64,000 bases of DNA, from positions 44,626,500 through 44,690,499 of the forward strand of contig OX457029.1 of assembly GCA_949752745.1 (NCBI GenBank). Reading direction: 5' to 3'. The stretch comes from Protula sp. h YS-2021 (Eukaryota; Annelida; Polychaeta; Sabellida; Serpulidae). The notes under the pieces are model-generated. The model did not search any database and was not told the origin of the DNA. It was given only the letters and a program-made list of their open reading frames with translations. Positions 11,601-24,373 of this stretch are shown here, in pieces. The number at the start of each line of letters is the position of its first letter. Positions within the stretch are counted from its first letter, which is position 1. A program made the translations under genes and the position numbers.

Positions 11601-13520
11601 TGGAGGGGTGGGGGGGTGTGGGGGGAAGAATCGGCGTTATATAAAAGCAGGACGCGATCGGTGCGAAAAACAGCCAACTCCAACTTTCAGAAAGCGTGCA
11701 CATCAAATGTAGACCGCATGGAAAGAAAAAAGCGGTGTGATATGGTCCCGTACGGTCGAGATAAGTACTAGAATACATAATAGACTACGAAATTGACCAC
11801 GACAGCAAGCGGTAATGTACACCTTCAGTGTTTGAAGTTTCGGATGCAGCTCTTAGCCATGACTAAGCTGTCATGACACGGCCTCTAGTCACAAATAAGA
11901 AGTCATGACACAGCTGTTGGTCAAGGACTAGAAGTCATTACACAGCTGTTGGTCAGGAATAAAATGTCATTACACAGCTGTTGGTCAAGGACTAGAAGTC
12001 ATTACACAGCTGTTGGTCAGGAATAAGATGTCATTACACAGCTGTTGGTCAAGGACAAGAAGTCATGACACAGCTGTTGGTCAAGAATAAGATGCCATAC
12101 CACAGCTTTTAATCATGACTAAGCTGCTACGACACAGCTGGTAGTCATGAATTGATTGTCACGATGCAACCGTTTTGCATGAACAAGCATATCATAAAAC
12201 AATGCCCAAATCGGTGATCACTCGAAAATAACTTCCGTCTCAAAGTTGTTAATGAGAGAAATAAGATCATCCTGAGAATAAGGCCATTTCTCCTCCAGAC
12301 TGACAGGTGATCCCATGTCCGTGATTCCGGTATTTGTTTATGTACAAGTAGTGTATTATGACTGCTCATTTTTTCGCAGGATACCAATGGGATTTAGTGA
12401 ATGAGTTGGTCCAGAAGAATGGGGCACGTCTCATATTCGGTGTCAACGATATGAAGCGTAGAGATCATCACTGGGACGAGTCCAACTTTCTGGAACTCCT
12501 CAATTACACTCTCCCTAAAAGTTATGCAAATCGTCTGGCGTTTGAATTCGGAAATGGTAAGAATCTGGTTCTTAAAAAAGTTCACAGAGGAATCCTATCG
12601 CAGTTTACATCATTGAGACAAAAATCAGTCTTGCTATCAAAATGGCAGCATCAGCTAAAAACGTTTTGAAAGACTTTTAACATTGTGAAATAAGTAATTG
12701 AATGTTTATAAGATCCAAGGGTGGGGGTAGGACGTTCATGTTCAGACGAAGAGCCAGGTTAAAATAAAAACCAAAAAAACTTTTACTCTTAAGGGGTCTC
12801 TTCTTTGTTCAACCACTCCATATATTTGGTTGGAGTGAGGGCCTTTCCTGCCTTTTGCTCTGAGGTGCCAAAAGGAATTGTCTACATTTTCAATATTTGT
12901 TTTCCACAGAGCCTAATGCGTACAAGAGGAACTTCAATGTGAGTATCAATTCCACCACCCACGCGAAGGATTTCCTCCATATGTACTACTTACTGAAGGA
13001 ACGAAAACCCTACGCGGATGTGTTCCGTCGCTGCGCATTGATTGGTCCAGATGTGACACATCCACAAAAGAGTACACTGGAATACTTGAAGGGGTGCTAC
13101 AAACATACTAATTTTTTAATGTTTTACCAGAAGGCTGAAACGATGCATATTCACTTCGTTTTGTTCATTGTCTTTTATACGTATTTGGAGTTTTCACTGA
13201 TGAAACATTGGAAAAAATATTTGTTTTACAGCGCAGAAACAGACGCCACCATTTTGCAATGTCTTATGTTACCCGTTCGTCATTGCATTTCAATATTTTC
13301 ATTTTTGCAGTGATTTTTCCCCTGTAGGATACTGACACAATCATTTGGGTTCTGCTTTGTAGATACCTCGATATCGCTGGTCGTCATCTGGATAAAATCT
13401 CTTGGCATCAGTAAGAAACAAAATTTAAACACATTTACAGTCAAGCAACAGTTTGCTTTTGGGAATGATGCTAATAATAATTCTACTAATAATGTTAATA
13501 ACAATAAAAATACTAACAAT

Positions 13521-13596
<76 letters not shown>

Positions 13597-16500
13597 GTGA
13601 TTCATGACTAAATCTAAATGTTTTCAGCGTTTAAATTTAATTCGATATTTCTTTTAAATGAAAAGGTACTATCTTAAAGGAAACTCACCATCGCCTATAG
13701 GAGTCAGCAACTTCACAGATCCTACCATTCTGGATTCTTTAGAGTCCCAGATACAGTTGATAAAAAAAGTAGTGGAAAAATGTGGACTCAAGAGCAAGGC
13801 TGTGTGGCTCGGTGAAACGGGATCCGCGTCCGGAGGAGGTGTCCCAGATCTCTCGAATCGATATGTAGCAGTGTTTATGTGCGTTAACGTTAAAATATAG
13901 GAAACCTATTTTTAACATTTCTGGTAATTTAAAAGGGCACAATTATCATCATATTCTTTTCATTAATGCAGTATTTTAACACTACAGGTTTGGCACCAAA
14001 GTAAACGAAGTGCATTCTAATTATCAGCAAATATATGGATGGTTATTTTTAAAAAATTCTTGCATCCATGTAATAACCCTGGAATAACTTTATGCAAAAC
14101 ACTGCTAAATAAAGAGAACTGAAGGGCAAAGTTGTGATATCTTTCTTGGTTTTATCTCTCGCCGCGAGGGTTGGACAGTTAAATTTTGTTGTTTTTCAGG
14201 TGGTTGGACAAACTAGGCTTGGCAGCTAGAAATGGAGTAGATGTAGTAGTGCGCCAGACATTTTACAGTTATAGAAGCAATTATGCCTTCGTGTATGGTA
14301 ACCTGGAACCTCTACCGGTTAGAAAATGCATAGGGTGTTGTTGCAATATAAAATACAGTCATATATATCTGGCGTCTTACTTTCGTAAAACACTCTTTTT
14401 CCGAGTAAAAGTGTAATTCGCGTTCTTTACTTTTGTTTGGGTTTCTCCTGTAAGTCTGAGAATCAAGCAACTTGGAAACAAAATTGTCTCATATTGGCTC
14501 GAATAATCCCGTCTAGATATCAGCCAATTAGAATCATTGGCACCTTAGTTCCAAGCCTCATTCGAGTTTCGCTTCCTAGTACCAACCACACTAAGGTTAC
14601 GAGGTTTGGCGGCAGTGAAGCTATGATAAAAGTGGAGAACGCATATTACGTTTTTTACTCGTTAAAGAGCGTTTTACGAAAATAAAATCTCTGATCGGCT
14701 CTCCGTAAATAGCGTTAGACCAAGGAAAGCTCCCAGTGTGCTATGTTGGTACTTGGCCCTCAACGGTTGACTTTGAAGTGCCTACATAACATGAACAAAG
14801 CAGGGTCCTCCCCTGGGTCACAACCTGTTGAGGCTTCAAGTCTAGAGCCAATGTTCGCTTGGTAACCCTCTAGCGAACCCACTTTTAAGTGTTCGGACGT
14901 AAAAAGATAATCTAAAAAGTCGGCAACGACTGCTGGTGTGGTTTGGAAAGTATCCAACCCAATCCAATCGTGCCACCTGCAAAATTATTCCACTGAGACT
15001 TATAGACCCTCGAATTGGAATCCCTATGACTTTAATATTTTTCTGTCACTTTTTAAAGAAAAATTTCGTTTTTCTAAGAAGTTAAGGATATGAACCACAA
15101 GTGTAAGTCTAGGGGATGGAAGGTCGGGTTGAAGAATCGCTGAGGCAACATTTTTGGATGGTAAGGCGGCCTCAACGAGGGCTTGGTCACACACTTAGTC
15201 ATAAGAGGAAACCAAGGCACGTCGGGGTCCAAGGAGTTGGAGTTTTGGTTTGATCAGTAGGTCTATCTGTATCACTCTCAGTAAGACTGGCTGGTTACGA
15301 AAGGCGTACAAGACCTCGATCTTTTGCCAGTTGTAGGTTAGGGGGTGGATTGCCCAAACCTGTGAATCTGGGCACCGGGAGACAATATCCTAGTAGTTTG
15401 GTCGCCATTGCGTTTGCAAATAAGTTCAGCATTGGTAACACCAAAGCGAACGCACTAACTGACAACTAATACATTCAGCCAACCTGCTAAATGTCGGGCT
15501 GAAGACTGACACCCTTTTCTCGAGCCAGACACAGAATGCTGTTGGCCAGCTGGATGAGTTGCTGAGACCTGGTACCCCCTTGCTTGTTTAGATATGTCAC
15601 TGCCATGGAGTGAAACTCAACGAACTTGCCTCTTAAGTAGTGTGATACGTTGGTTAGGGCTATCCATACTACCTGAAGTTCTAACCAATTCATGTGGCGA
15701 TTTCCCATTTGATCTGACCAAGAACCTTGCCACATTTTGCCTTGGAAGTCAATCCCCCGTTGTTTACAAAGAGGTATTGTTTTCTCAATTGCCACTAAAC
15801 AAACGACAAGAAATTCCATCTTGGCCAGACTTAACTCTGCTCCTGGTTCGATGGCCTGGATGGCTACTCGAACCCTCTCTCGGCGTTTGGGGATCGGGGA
15901 AGCCCGCGCTTGGTTTAAGTCCCATCTTCTCCCTCCCTAAAAACACCATGATTTGTTTGGGATAGAGCTCCGATTTGACGAGATTCACCAAGAGACCTAC
16001 CTTTATTTCCTGATTGACCAAGGCCTGCGTCTGCTCCCATGCTGTGTCTAGAAATCAATCGTAGAGGTACTGGAAACCTAACATACCTCCCACACATGCT
16101 CACGCCTCGAGTATTTTCATGATTTTTGCGAAGACGAAAGGTTCCGTGGAGAGACCAAAAGGAGAGCCAAAAACTAGCACTTCTTTTGTTTATCTGAAAA
16201 AAAAACAAGTACGTCTTGGCTGATTTGTAAAGAAGAACGGGTAAAAGTCGGTCAAGTCGATTGAGGTACCCCACATAGCCTACTTTAGAGACTCCTGTAT
16301 GATCGGGAAATGATTTTGGATGGGTAAGTCTATGACATGGAGGAACTGAGTTTAGGTGGATAAGTCTATGACCAAACGGCAACCCCCGAATTTCCTGGGT
16401 ACCAAAAGACCCTGCTGAACGAGCCCTTCTGATTTTAGTAATCTCTTCTATCGCTCCCTTCTGCACCAAGTCTCCGATCGTGTCTCGCAGGACTTTTTCT

Positions 16501-19500
16501 GCTTCTCTGAGCCTTGATCGCAAGTCGCAGTTAGGTTGCCTGGGACTTGGTGGCAGGAAAGTATGGGTGGAGTGTGGCCCCTTGGGTCGCGTTTGAAGGA
16601 GAGTGCGTAAACTTCTCTTAGGTAACGCAAACTCTTTTCGCCAAGCTGGCTAGATCTCGACTAGCCTTCCTCTTAGGAGCAAGGATTCCTGCGAAGATTT
16701 GTAACCCTGTACTTTCTGATTTGATAAATACTATCTCTTACAGAGGAGTCGTTTACCCCTGAGAGATGCTTTGGTTGATGGCTATCTGCACTGCTGCCAG
16801 ACTTGTGGAGGTGTCTTGCCGCTGCCCGACAGCTTGGGTTTCTTCGAGGGAGAAGTCCTCGTGTTTCTGCTGGATCTAGATCTGTCCTGGCATGTGCGCT
16901 GTGGGTATCTGCGTTTCTGTGGTCGAGAGTAAGGATGGGTCGCTTTGGCCATGAGAGCTAGGTCTTGCGACAGCGTCCTACTGTCTTTGCTCACTCTCTC
17001 CACTTTTTCCTTCTGTGCAAGAATGGGGGCGTGGCTAAGCTCGACTCGGCTTGGCAAAGACCTTTGACATTTGACCAACAATGTTGTAAAAAGGCATCGC
17101 GTCTGAGGTAAACAATAGAAGTGGTAAGGTGCGTCCCCAGCTTAACCGTATATCTAACTGCTAGTTTCAATAACTCTCATGAATTTGGATGTAACCGGGG
17201 TCCATCACACGCAGGTGACCCAAACGCTTCTTGAGTGCGCTCGGCGCATGATTCTGAAATGTCATAATGTTCAGAATGTGCCTCTATGGTCTTGGCATCC
17301 TTCTAGACCAGCGGCATGTGTGAGTCACTGCGAATCGACGACATCCAAACTGTGTGCCTAGTCAGTTGCTACAGGGCGTCCAAAGATATCAGATCGTCGG
17401 CAAAACGATAAGGATACTGTTTGACAGCACAGTGTTCAGACGAATCAAGGCGTGAAAGAACTCTGCCCTCACTGGCTACTAAACGCTTAAGCGCCCTGCA
17501 ACGGAGCTACAGTGCGTTGGCCACCCCCTCACTCGTCTTCAGCGCATTAAATGAATGAGGTTGTGAATGAGGTGCTTGTAATTTCATCCGAATTGGTGGT
17601 CGTCTCTGTCTGTCCCTGATGACCCACTTTCAACCGCAGCGAGCCGGGTAATGTCGTGAAAAACGGTCCGTAACGGCACCTCCTCGGGGCTATCGAGCTA
17701 GTGTGCTTGCGACACATCTTGCGTGGGAGAAAAGTCCGGGGACAGAATGCGAATTGGTCGACGACCCGCAGCCGCTTGGTCTTTACATAGGCGCTCACCC
17801 TTGCCTGGAGTTAGAATCGGGTCAACCGTGCGAGACGGAAGCTGTACCGGGAAGAGAAGTCATCCGGTGAGTGATCTTCTCTGTCACCCTCCGAGTCCGA
17901 GTCTTGGTCATCCGAGCTCCGATCCTGTGACTGAGAGGAGCCTGGTTGGGCGTGGGTACCCAGGTATCCCATGAGGGTGTAGATAGCGCTTTGTTTATTC
18001 TTGGGGACTGAAACCATCGGAGACGTGTGTAAGGGTGCGAGCTCCTCTTCGTCTACGCGCTGCATTATAGAGACCTGACCTGACGGGGACATACCAAATG
18101 ACTCACTCAGTAAGTAAAATAGCCTCTGATGTGCTCTTGGTATCTGGCTCCGGTGGCGACGACTGCGATTTGGTGAGGGAAAATAGAAAACGGCACAGAG
18201 ATCGACACAAGTCAACCGCCGAGGGTCTTCTGACAAGCGTGAGACTGTGGCGGACGGTGAGTGTTTGCTTCTCGGTTTCTGTTTCTGGAGTATAAGTTTG
18301 CATATCCACGAACGAAGACAGATTCGGGGGGTCTGACTGAGATAATTGCGGCACGACTAACGCTTGTGAAGCAGAAGGTCGGGGAGCGGGAGACGGATAC
18401 CAAACCCTTTATGTGGCTGCAGAAACATGCTCCTGACAGTTTATGCGTCACCGGTACGTTCTCCTTATGCAAGGGTAAAAAGTCAGATTAGTCCAAAAGT
18501 ACTTTGGTCGATCTTTGATGCAGGGTAGACCAAGCTTTGTCGATGATTTCACGCTCCCTAGTAGTCCAACTCTATTGTTGTTTCCGATTTTGCAGACGGT
18601 TTGGTCATTTTTTGGCTTCCTTGGACCGTCAACGCCAGATTCCTTACCCATATCGAATCGACTTGAAGGGGAGACTTGACAAGAATGAGTGAGCTCGCTT
18701 TCGGCACTCTACTCTTAATGTTCTTGGCACAGAGTTTCTCAAAAGCGTCCCAGTGGCGTGGAGATAAGTCCGAGCACTCGGCACAGTTATGAAGTGATTC
18801 CCACAAACGCATGTCTCGATCCCTCCCGCGCCTATCACGGAGTGTGGGTTGACATTCGGCGTTGGATGGATGCAGAAAGACTTGGATTTGCCGTGATGCA
18901 GACTGACTTTTGCCATCTCTGAAACAAAGTAAAAGAAGACAGTGTATGTAATTTGTTTGTAAGATAACTAACTAATCTCAGGTATGCTTAAGACTACACT
19001 CAACCAAAGTAACTATTGTAGAAAGGTTGGTACTGGCCGATATCAAGGCCGGAACTATTTGAGCAAATATGAGAAAATTTGGTTTCCAAATTGTGTGTTT
19101 TTTAGTTATACGAGAAACCACATAGAAAGTGGAGATAAGGGAATTCGGAGCTTTTTTTCACAGAGCTTACCAGTGCGCCACATCATTCGTTCATACATAC
19201 ACTTCATAGAGGGAAACCCTCTTCCAACCACCCATCCCCAACCACAGACCCTCACACACACACGCAAACCCTCACACACGCGAACACCCACCCCACACAT
19301 GCTTTCTATCCATTCACAGACACACTGATTACAATTCACTAGGCGATAAATATTCTTATTTGTTTTGTCACAAAGATTTTTTCAGTTTAAGAAAGACAAA
19401 ACTTTTTAAGCAGTTTCCAATCATAACCATCCTTTAATTAACAATAACGTAGATACAGTTTGAGTATTTTTATTGACTGCATGCGTACGGTTTGTTGGAA

Positions 19501-22500
19501 CGAGGGCGAAGGTTGGGGTAGGACGGTTGAAGATATATGGTAAATGACTGAAGACAAAAATTAATAGTTTGTCCAAATGAATAAATATCATAGAATGCTA
19601 GCAAATAAACGCAATGCCGTGCTCTGGATTGTGGCTTTACATTTGTTTTATTTCTACATTATGACAGGATTACTGGGTTTCTTACATTTATTTGTATTTC
19701 TGTGACAAGATTACTGGGTGGCGTACATTTGCTTGCATTTCTGTGACAGGATTACTGGGTGGCGTACATTTGATTGTATTTCTGTGACAGGATTACTGGG
19801 TGCCGTTCATTTGTTTGTATTTCTGTGACAGGATTACTGGGTGGCGTACATTTTCAAGAAACTAGTCAGCAACAGAGTGCTTGAAACCACCGTAGCTGAT
19901 AAAAGCAGAAGAGTGAGATGCTATGCCGCACATTCCGCGTCAGAGTAAATACCAATCATTTAAAAAGCTTTAGGCTAAATTTGTTCACAAAATTTATACA
20001 TTTTCTCAAGGTGTCCACACAAAGCTTGAAGAAGAAACATAATAGGTGCAAATTGGTTAAAATGTTGCCCCGCCACCGTTGCGATCTTTTACAAGTTTTA
20101 ACAAGAATGACCGAAACTGTAACGTCGAGCTGAGAAATACTTATAACAATGCTAATCCTGGCAATTATACAGCATTACTAATGTAAAATGAGATCGTTTT
20201 GCAGTTCGCTATGGCAAAAAGAGTGGAAGCAAACCACGTGACGTCTAGACAAAATAGTCTCGATAAATAACAGTGTGTTTATTTACGGAAGAGAAGTGGT
20301 CACAACAGTAGCAATCAATTACAATTCGTGATAAATTCAAACAAATAATGTCATTCCGTCGTAGTCCCGATTTACCAGGTTTCCCATTCGATCACATTAC
20401 AACATCATAATGCTAATGTTGAAAAGATGACTACAGATAAAATTGTCAGAACACTCCTGTGATATTGCGGTAATAACATCGTAGAAGTATTTCCAGAGAC
20501 GTAAAGATATCTTTTACTGAATATAAAATACAGTGGAACCCACTTATCTCGAAATCTCGAACACTCGGTTATCTCGAACAAATTGCCAAGTCCCGATGTT
20601 TTTTCATTATATAAGTCTTATAAACTTTCGTTTATCTCGAATTTTTTTATCTCGAACATATTTTGGGCTGAAAATTTTTCATATTTTTGACAGAATTTGG
20701 CAAAAAATGACTAGAATCTCATTACAAAACTCGAACTTCTCGAAGTTATTTCTTTATGATTTAAAGTTATAAGCACAGCGGTCAGATCAAACTTGAAAAT
20801 ATTGTTTGAATTGATATCAAAAGGCATACATCTATTGAACTTTCATGTAATAGAAACAACAAAGCCCTTGTCAATCCTAGGTTTAGAACATGTCACTTTT
20901 CGATAACCTAGTAAAACAATAGATCAGCCTTGTGATTAATGTTGAAAACACTTACGTGATTTTATTTGTGTATTTTGTGAATATCTTTTATGAACATATT
21001 GTATTTTAACAATTTTACCGATTTTATCAATAAAATATGAATTGAATTTTGTTTCTTTTACTATTTTATAAAAATTTCTTTATAAAAATTAATCAAGGTT
21101 ATTAATATTTCATTAAACATCATATTTTTTAACTAAATCAGACACTTACAATAAAACAACTAACATATCCACAAACATATGTAATATCATGTGTTTATTC
21201 AAATATCTAGGCTAAGACAATCATCTCGAATTCAAATTTAGTTCTATCGGATATCTCGAACTTCGGATATCTCGAACAAATTTCGCTGGTCCCAGCCACT
21301 TCGAGATAAGCGGGTTCCACTGTATATCAAAATCAAGATATCAATCTGAGATGATATTTAAGATGGCAATTTTGAGATAATCATTTGAGCATATCAGTGC
21401 ATGAAATAGAAGCACTATGAAGGCATTTAAGAGTCGGGTTTGCATATGGTTTACAGCATAACCAGGGTGGCTATCTACTGCGCGGTTTTCAGTCTAATCC
21501 AGTCACATATTTCTCGTTGCAGTCACTTGCCAGCTAGTGAAAAAGTTCAGGCGATAACAGTTTACTGCATGAATCTGAACTCCCACGACGCTAGAATACA
21601 GTTGCAAGTAGACCTGAACATACACAGAGCCCATGCCTATGTTCTAACGCCACCTGCGAAAGAAGGTCTACATTCCAGGTGAGCTGCATTGTTTTATTCG
21701 AAGGAATGACTTTAGCTACTAAAACAGATTATATGGTCATTGATACAACCTGCGGAAGCTAAAAAGTAATATGTTTCAAGTAAATTGATTAAACAGCATG
21801 CCTAATGAGTGCTTCTTAAATACAGTATAAAAGATTCAGGCTAATTAAATTTGGAAAGTATTATCAGTGTGTAGCTAATCGCGTAGCAGAGAAATGCAGC
21901 TGCATCTGCCTGAATCTCTATATTTAATGATACAAAAGAAATATAGACAGACAATTTGCAAAAATCTATACGAATTTGCAATTCAATTTGGAACAAGCTA
22001 ACATTGCATAAAAATATTGCTATATTTCGTAAACGGTAATGGACCTTCTAGCCAATAGGTATGACAGAATAGCAAAAAAGAGGACAGAACAACCATTTTT
22101 AGGTCAATATAGCCAAAATCTTAACAATAGAGTTAAGTTATAGGGGTAACAAAACAGATAACCAGAATTCAAAAGTACAGAAATTTACACTAAACGACCA
22201 CTATTTTACAAGTCAGTTTATGCTTAAAATTTGAACAGGGCATTGTAGTGTCTATGAAATACTTCCGGTCCATTGTTGGTTCTCCTCTGATTTGAGGGTG
22301 TTTCGGCCCGGTCAGTTTCCATTTTTAACGTTGAGTCGTGCTCAGTTTGATCAAGTATAAACAATGAGTTAGAAAATGTGCACATCTATCTTGGAAACAG
22401 TTTTCAAAACTGATAAAAATTACCAAAAATACAAATATTGTGTTTCTTTACATGGATAAAACATAAAACGATTACATTTTCATTTTCTTTGTGTTTTAGC

Positions 22501-22998
22501 TGTTTTAGTTTTTGTTGCTGTTAATGTTGTTTTGACTGCAAAGGCAAAATTTAGGCATGTAAGGACTTGGACAATATAAAACTAAAGCAAACCATCGAAG
22601 AGAGCACAGCCGGCAACCGGAATCCAAGATGGCGGCTATTGTGAGCTTGAAATTAGGTCAAGATCAAAATAAAAAAGTACGTTTAACCACTGTATTAGGT
22701 CATCCACGTAATAGTATCATAGAAGATGGATCATCAGGGTAGAAGTAGTAGCCGGCGATGCACCCAAATCCATAGTCCCCCTCCTAAAGCTAAAAATAAG
22801 TATAAAATTTATAGACCAGAATAAAACATAAAGCATTGGCATACGTTTTCTATCTTCAGGAACATAGAATTAAATGGAAAGAAAATGGAGATGAAGAGTT
22901 CGCAGCTTCCTAAACTGTTGCCAAAAGACATAAATCCACATGAACCAGTCTCTCTACCAGCATTCAGCATTGCATTCTATACTTTGTTCATTGACTGA
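8608..22998 (+). CDS. HPSE-like: Heparanase (glycoside hydrolase family 79), ten exons, 529 residues
   Basis: Endo-beta-glucuronidase that cleaves heparan sulfate chains in lysosomes and extracellular matrix. Exons: 8608-8858, 10803-10993, 12380-12556, 12910-13093, 13363-13410, 13666-13878, 14200-14317, 19832-19944, 21523-21678, 22860-22998; stop TGA at 22996. Every junction is GT-AG, phases match throughout, and the sum is 1590 nt (human HPSE is 543 residues). Visible: a hydrophobic start (about residues 1-22); RGLSPCYVRVGGT, matching the N-terminal small subunit; FEFGNEPNAY with the proton donor Glu207, split across exons 3/4; KAVWLGETGSASGGG with the nucleophile Glu334; FMWLDKLGLAARNGVDVVVR; DYWVAYIFKKLVSNRVLE; and a C-terminal LPAFSIAFYTLFID. 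The nucleophile is present, so this is the active type rather than the HPSE2 type. The linker between small and large subunits is shorter than in mammals. Exon 1 was chosen because its phase-2 donor (GTCAGT) joins exon 2 as FRSKRFSALLRG. Possible poly(A) signals AATAAA lie near 23391 and 23481. Confidence 0.93.
8930..8985. repeat. GTCCGTCCGTCT simple repeat in heparanase intron 1
   Basis: Tetranucleotide-type tract of GTCC/GTCT words, complementary in type to the tracts at 560-600 and 3030-3055. Confidence 0.7.
9460..9803. mobile_element. Small MITE-like element in heparanase intron 1
   Basis: Inverted arms of about 45 bases: the left arm (about 9490-9530) contains ACTGCCAGATTGTTTTTATA, and the right arm (about 9735-9775) contains its diverged complement with CAATCCGGCAGT. 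Outer parts with GGCATTGTG / CATTGTGTA pair loosely. About 340 bases in all; no transposase. Confidence 0.45.
9985..10745. repeat. AACGTTG-rich dispersed repeat in heparanase intron 1
   Basis: The stretch is saturated with variants of CAACGTT/GACGTTG spaced 15-40 bases apart. Related stretches lie at 3590-3760, 11500-11600 and 24385-24725. The 127-residue frame from 10163 reads through it and is not coding. Confidence 0.5.
11860..12170. repeat. 32-bp minisatellite in heparanase intron 2
   Basis: About nine units of CACAGCTGTTGGTCAAGGAC plus TAGAAGTCATTA. A-type (AAGGACTAGAA) and B-type (AGGAATAAGAT) units alternate in the middle, giving a 64-bp dimeric period. Confidence 0.8.
13513..13597. 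repeat. (AAT)n microsatellite in heparanase intron 5
   Basis: Nearly pure AAT/ATA trinucleotide run, less than 70 bases upstream of the exon 6 acceptor at 13666. Confidence 0.9.
14690..18915 (-). mobile_element. Decayed DIRS-type retroelement (copy A), antisense in heparanase intron 7
   Basis: Minus-strand frames, all broken, read in element order. 18912 down to 16782: an unrecognised ORF1/gag-like region. 16523-15915: start of reverse transcriptase with IGDLVQKGAIEEI. 16021-15785: VNLVKSELYPKQIMVFLG, the post-palm motif of DIRS/Ty3-like RT. 15819-15487: RNase H with NWLELQVVWIAL and YLNKQGGTRS. 14957-14760: the core-binding part of a tyrosine recombinase (VVADFLDYLFTSEHLKVGSL, then EGYQANIGSRL), continuing as HWELSLV near 14720. 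RT plus RNase H plus a tyrosine recombinase is the DIRS/Ngaro arrangement. Many stops and shifts and a missing recombinase catalytic end show it is dead. The ends are approximate. Confidence 0.8.
18916..19626. other. Heparanase intron 7, remaining part
   Basis: No gene. Contains a CA-rich stretch at 19250-19325 (CACACACACGCAAACCC-like). The frames on both strands over it are low-complexity artefacts. Confidence 0.5.
19627..19853 (+). repeat. 41-bp tandem repeat made of the heparanase exon 8 acceptor
   Basis: Copies start at 19627 (degenerate), 19668, 19709, 19750, 19791 and 19832, exactly 41 bases apart. Each copy carries TTCTGTGACAG (or a variant) followed by GATTACTGGGTGGCGTACAT, that is, a 3' splice site plus the first 20-odd bases of the exon. 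Only the last copy continues into the conserved coding sequence. The copy at 19709 has AAG instead of CAG. Confidence 0.92.
20531..21322. mobile_element. MITE (pogo-like), 792 bp, in heparanase intron 8
   Basis: Terminal inverted repeats CAGTGGAACCCACTTATCTC and its near-perfect complement at 21303-21322, flanked by TA on both sides (20529-20530 and 21323-21324). The word ATCTCGAAC recurs inside both ends. No transposase frame. TA duplication and CAGT ends fit pogo/Tc1-mariner non-autonomous elements. Confidence 0.85.
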
Positions 22999-24278
22999 TA
23001 GAGCATAAACAGTGTGGACATAAGATACAAAAAGTGGTTAACAAGGAGCAAAAGGACAATTCCTCCAAACACATCAGGTTAGGAAACTGAAAGGTGTACA
23101 AAAATGGGCTGTTCGGAATCATCTTAGCAAATTGTTACCACGTGACGTCATCATTCATGCTTTATTGTGGAAAAATTGAAAACGCTTTCACTTAAAGCTT
23201 TTGTGCAATAACTACCGCAAGAACTTTTAAAAGCTTTATGCGAAACTATGCATATTCAATTTATAAGTATGAGAGGTCGAAGTTAAACGTTTCGCTACTT
23301 GATAGCGAAAACGGTCTAGTTGCTATTATAATGATGTCACGTGATCGCTGTCACTATTACGATGTAAGTCTCTTATCAGTTTTTAGACTAAATAAACTAA
23401 AGCTTAAATATCACCCAATGTGTAGTAAGTTTCAGATCAAGCTATGCTTAATATTAAAATCTGGTACTGTTGATTTTAAAAATAAAACCATCATTAGGAA
23501 TAACTAAAAAATCTATCCAAGTAAGCAACCGATTTAATACAAAAAAAAAAACACAAAAACGAAGAAGAATCTGGGAAGAGAATATTAAAAAATAGACGAG
23601 AAATAAAAACAAACCTGCCAAAACTACAAAACAAAACTTATAGCTTCTACCTGACTATTTTCAAGTAATAAAAGTGACAGCGGCATTTAAGTAAGCTTCA
23701 ATAAAATCTATCGATGGTTCGAGTCATGAGCATTCGGTGATTTTTTTTTTTTTTTGGCTTGTATGACCTATTGGCTTCCCGACCGGAAATTTAAGCATGC
23801 TCTAATGTTACGGTGTTTTTGTAACTTGACAGGAAACCCAGAGGGGAAATCTCCGTAAGTAAAATATGATACACTCCATTGATTTGCCGTAGATTTGAAC
23901 TAAAAATAGAATGGTTGAAAAAGTGCCATAGTGACATTGCCAACAAAAATTGTATGGGAATGAACATCCTAAAGTTGAAATGCATCGATCGTGGGAAATA
24001 TAAATATTTTCTTGATAAATGACACAAAGACATAGAGATTGATTTTTATTCGATTTTCTCTTAACAAGTTTTGCGTTTTTTTTTTTTGTTTTTTTTTTTT
24101 TTTTAGTTTTTTTTTTTTTGTTTTTTTTTTTTTTGTTTTTTTTTGTCGTTGAGCCCTAATTTGTCTGTGATCACATTCACATTTAACCAGATGCACGACC
24201 GATAGCATCTTTTATGTAAAATCAATTTTGCGGGTAAAGTAATATATAGGGTGCTCATTTTTTATTTATTTATTTTTG

Positions 24279-24373
<95 letters not shown>

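Noticed and set aside
11860..12170. Regular 32-bp direct repeats resembling a CRISPR array
   Set aside because: Units are head-to-tail with no unique spacers, in an intron of an animal gene; a plain minisatellite.
13318..13410. Longer reading of heparanase exon 5 starting at an earlier AG (13327)
   Set aside because: It would insert residues (TDTIIWVLLCR-like) absent from the family and break the phase; the AG at 13361-13362 gives LKGYLDIAGRHLDKISWH in register.
23969..24208. Lysine-rich minus-strand frame
   Set aside because: Reads through poly-T tracts; low-complexity artefact.
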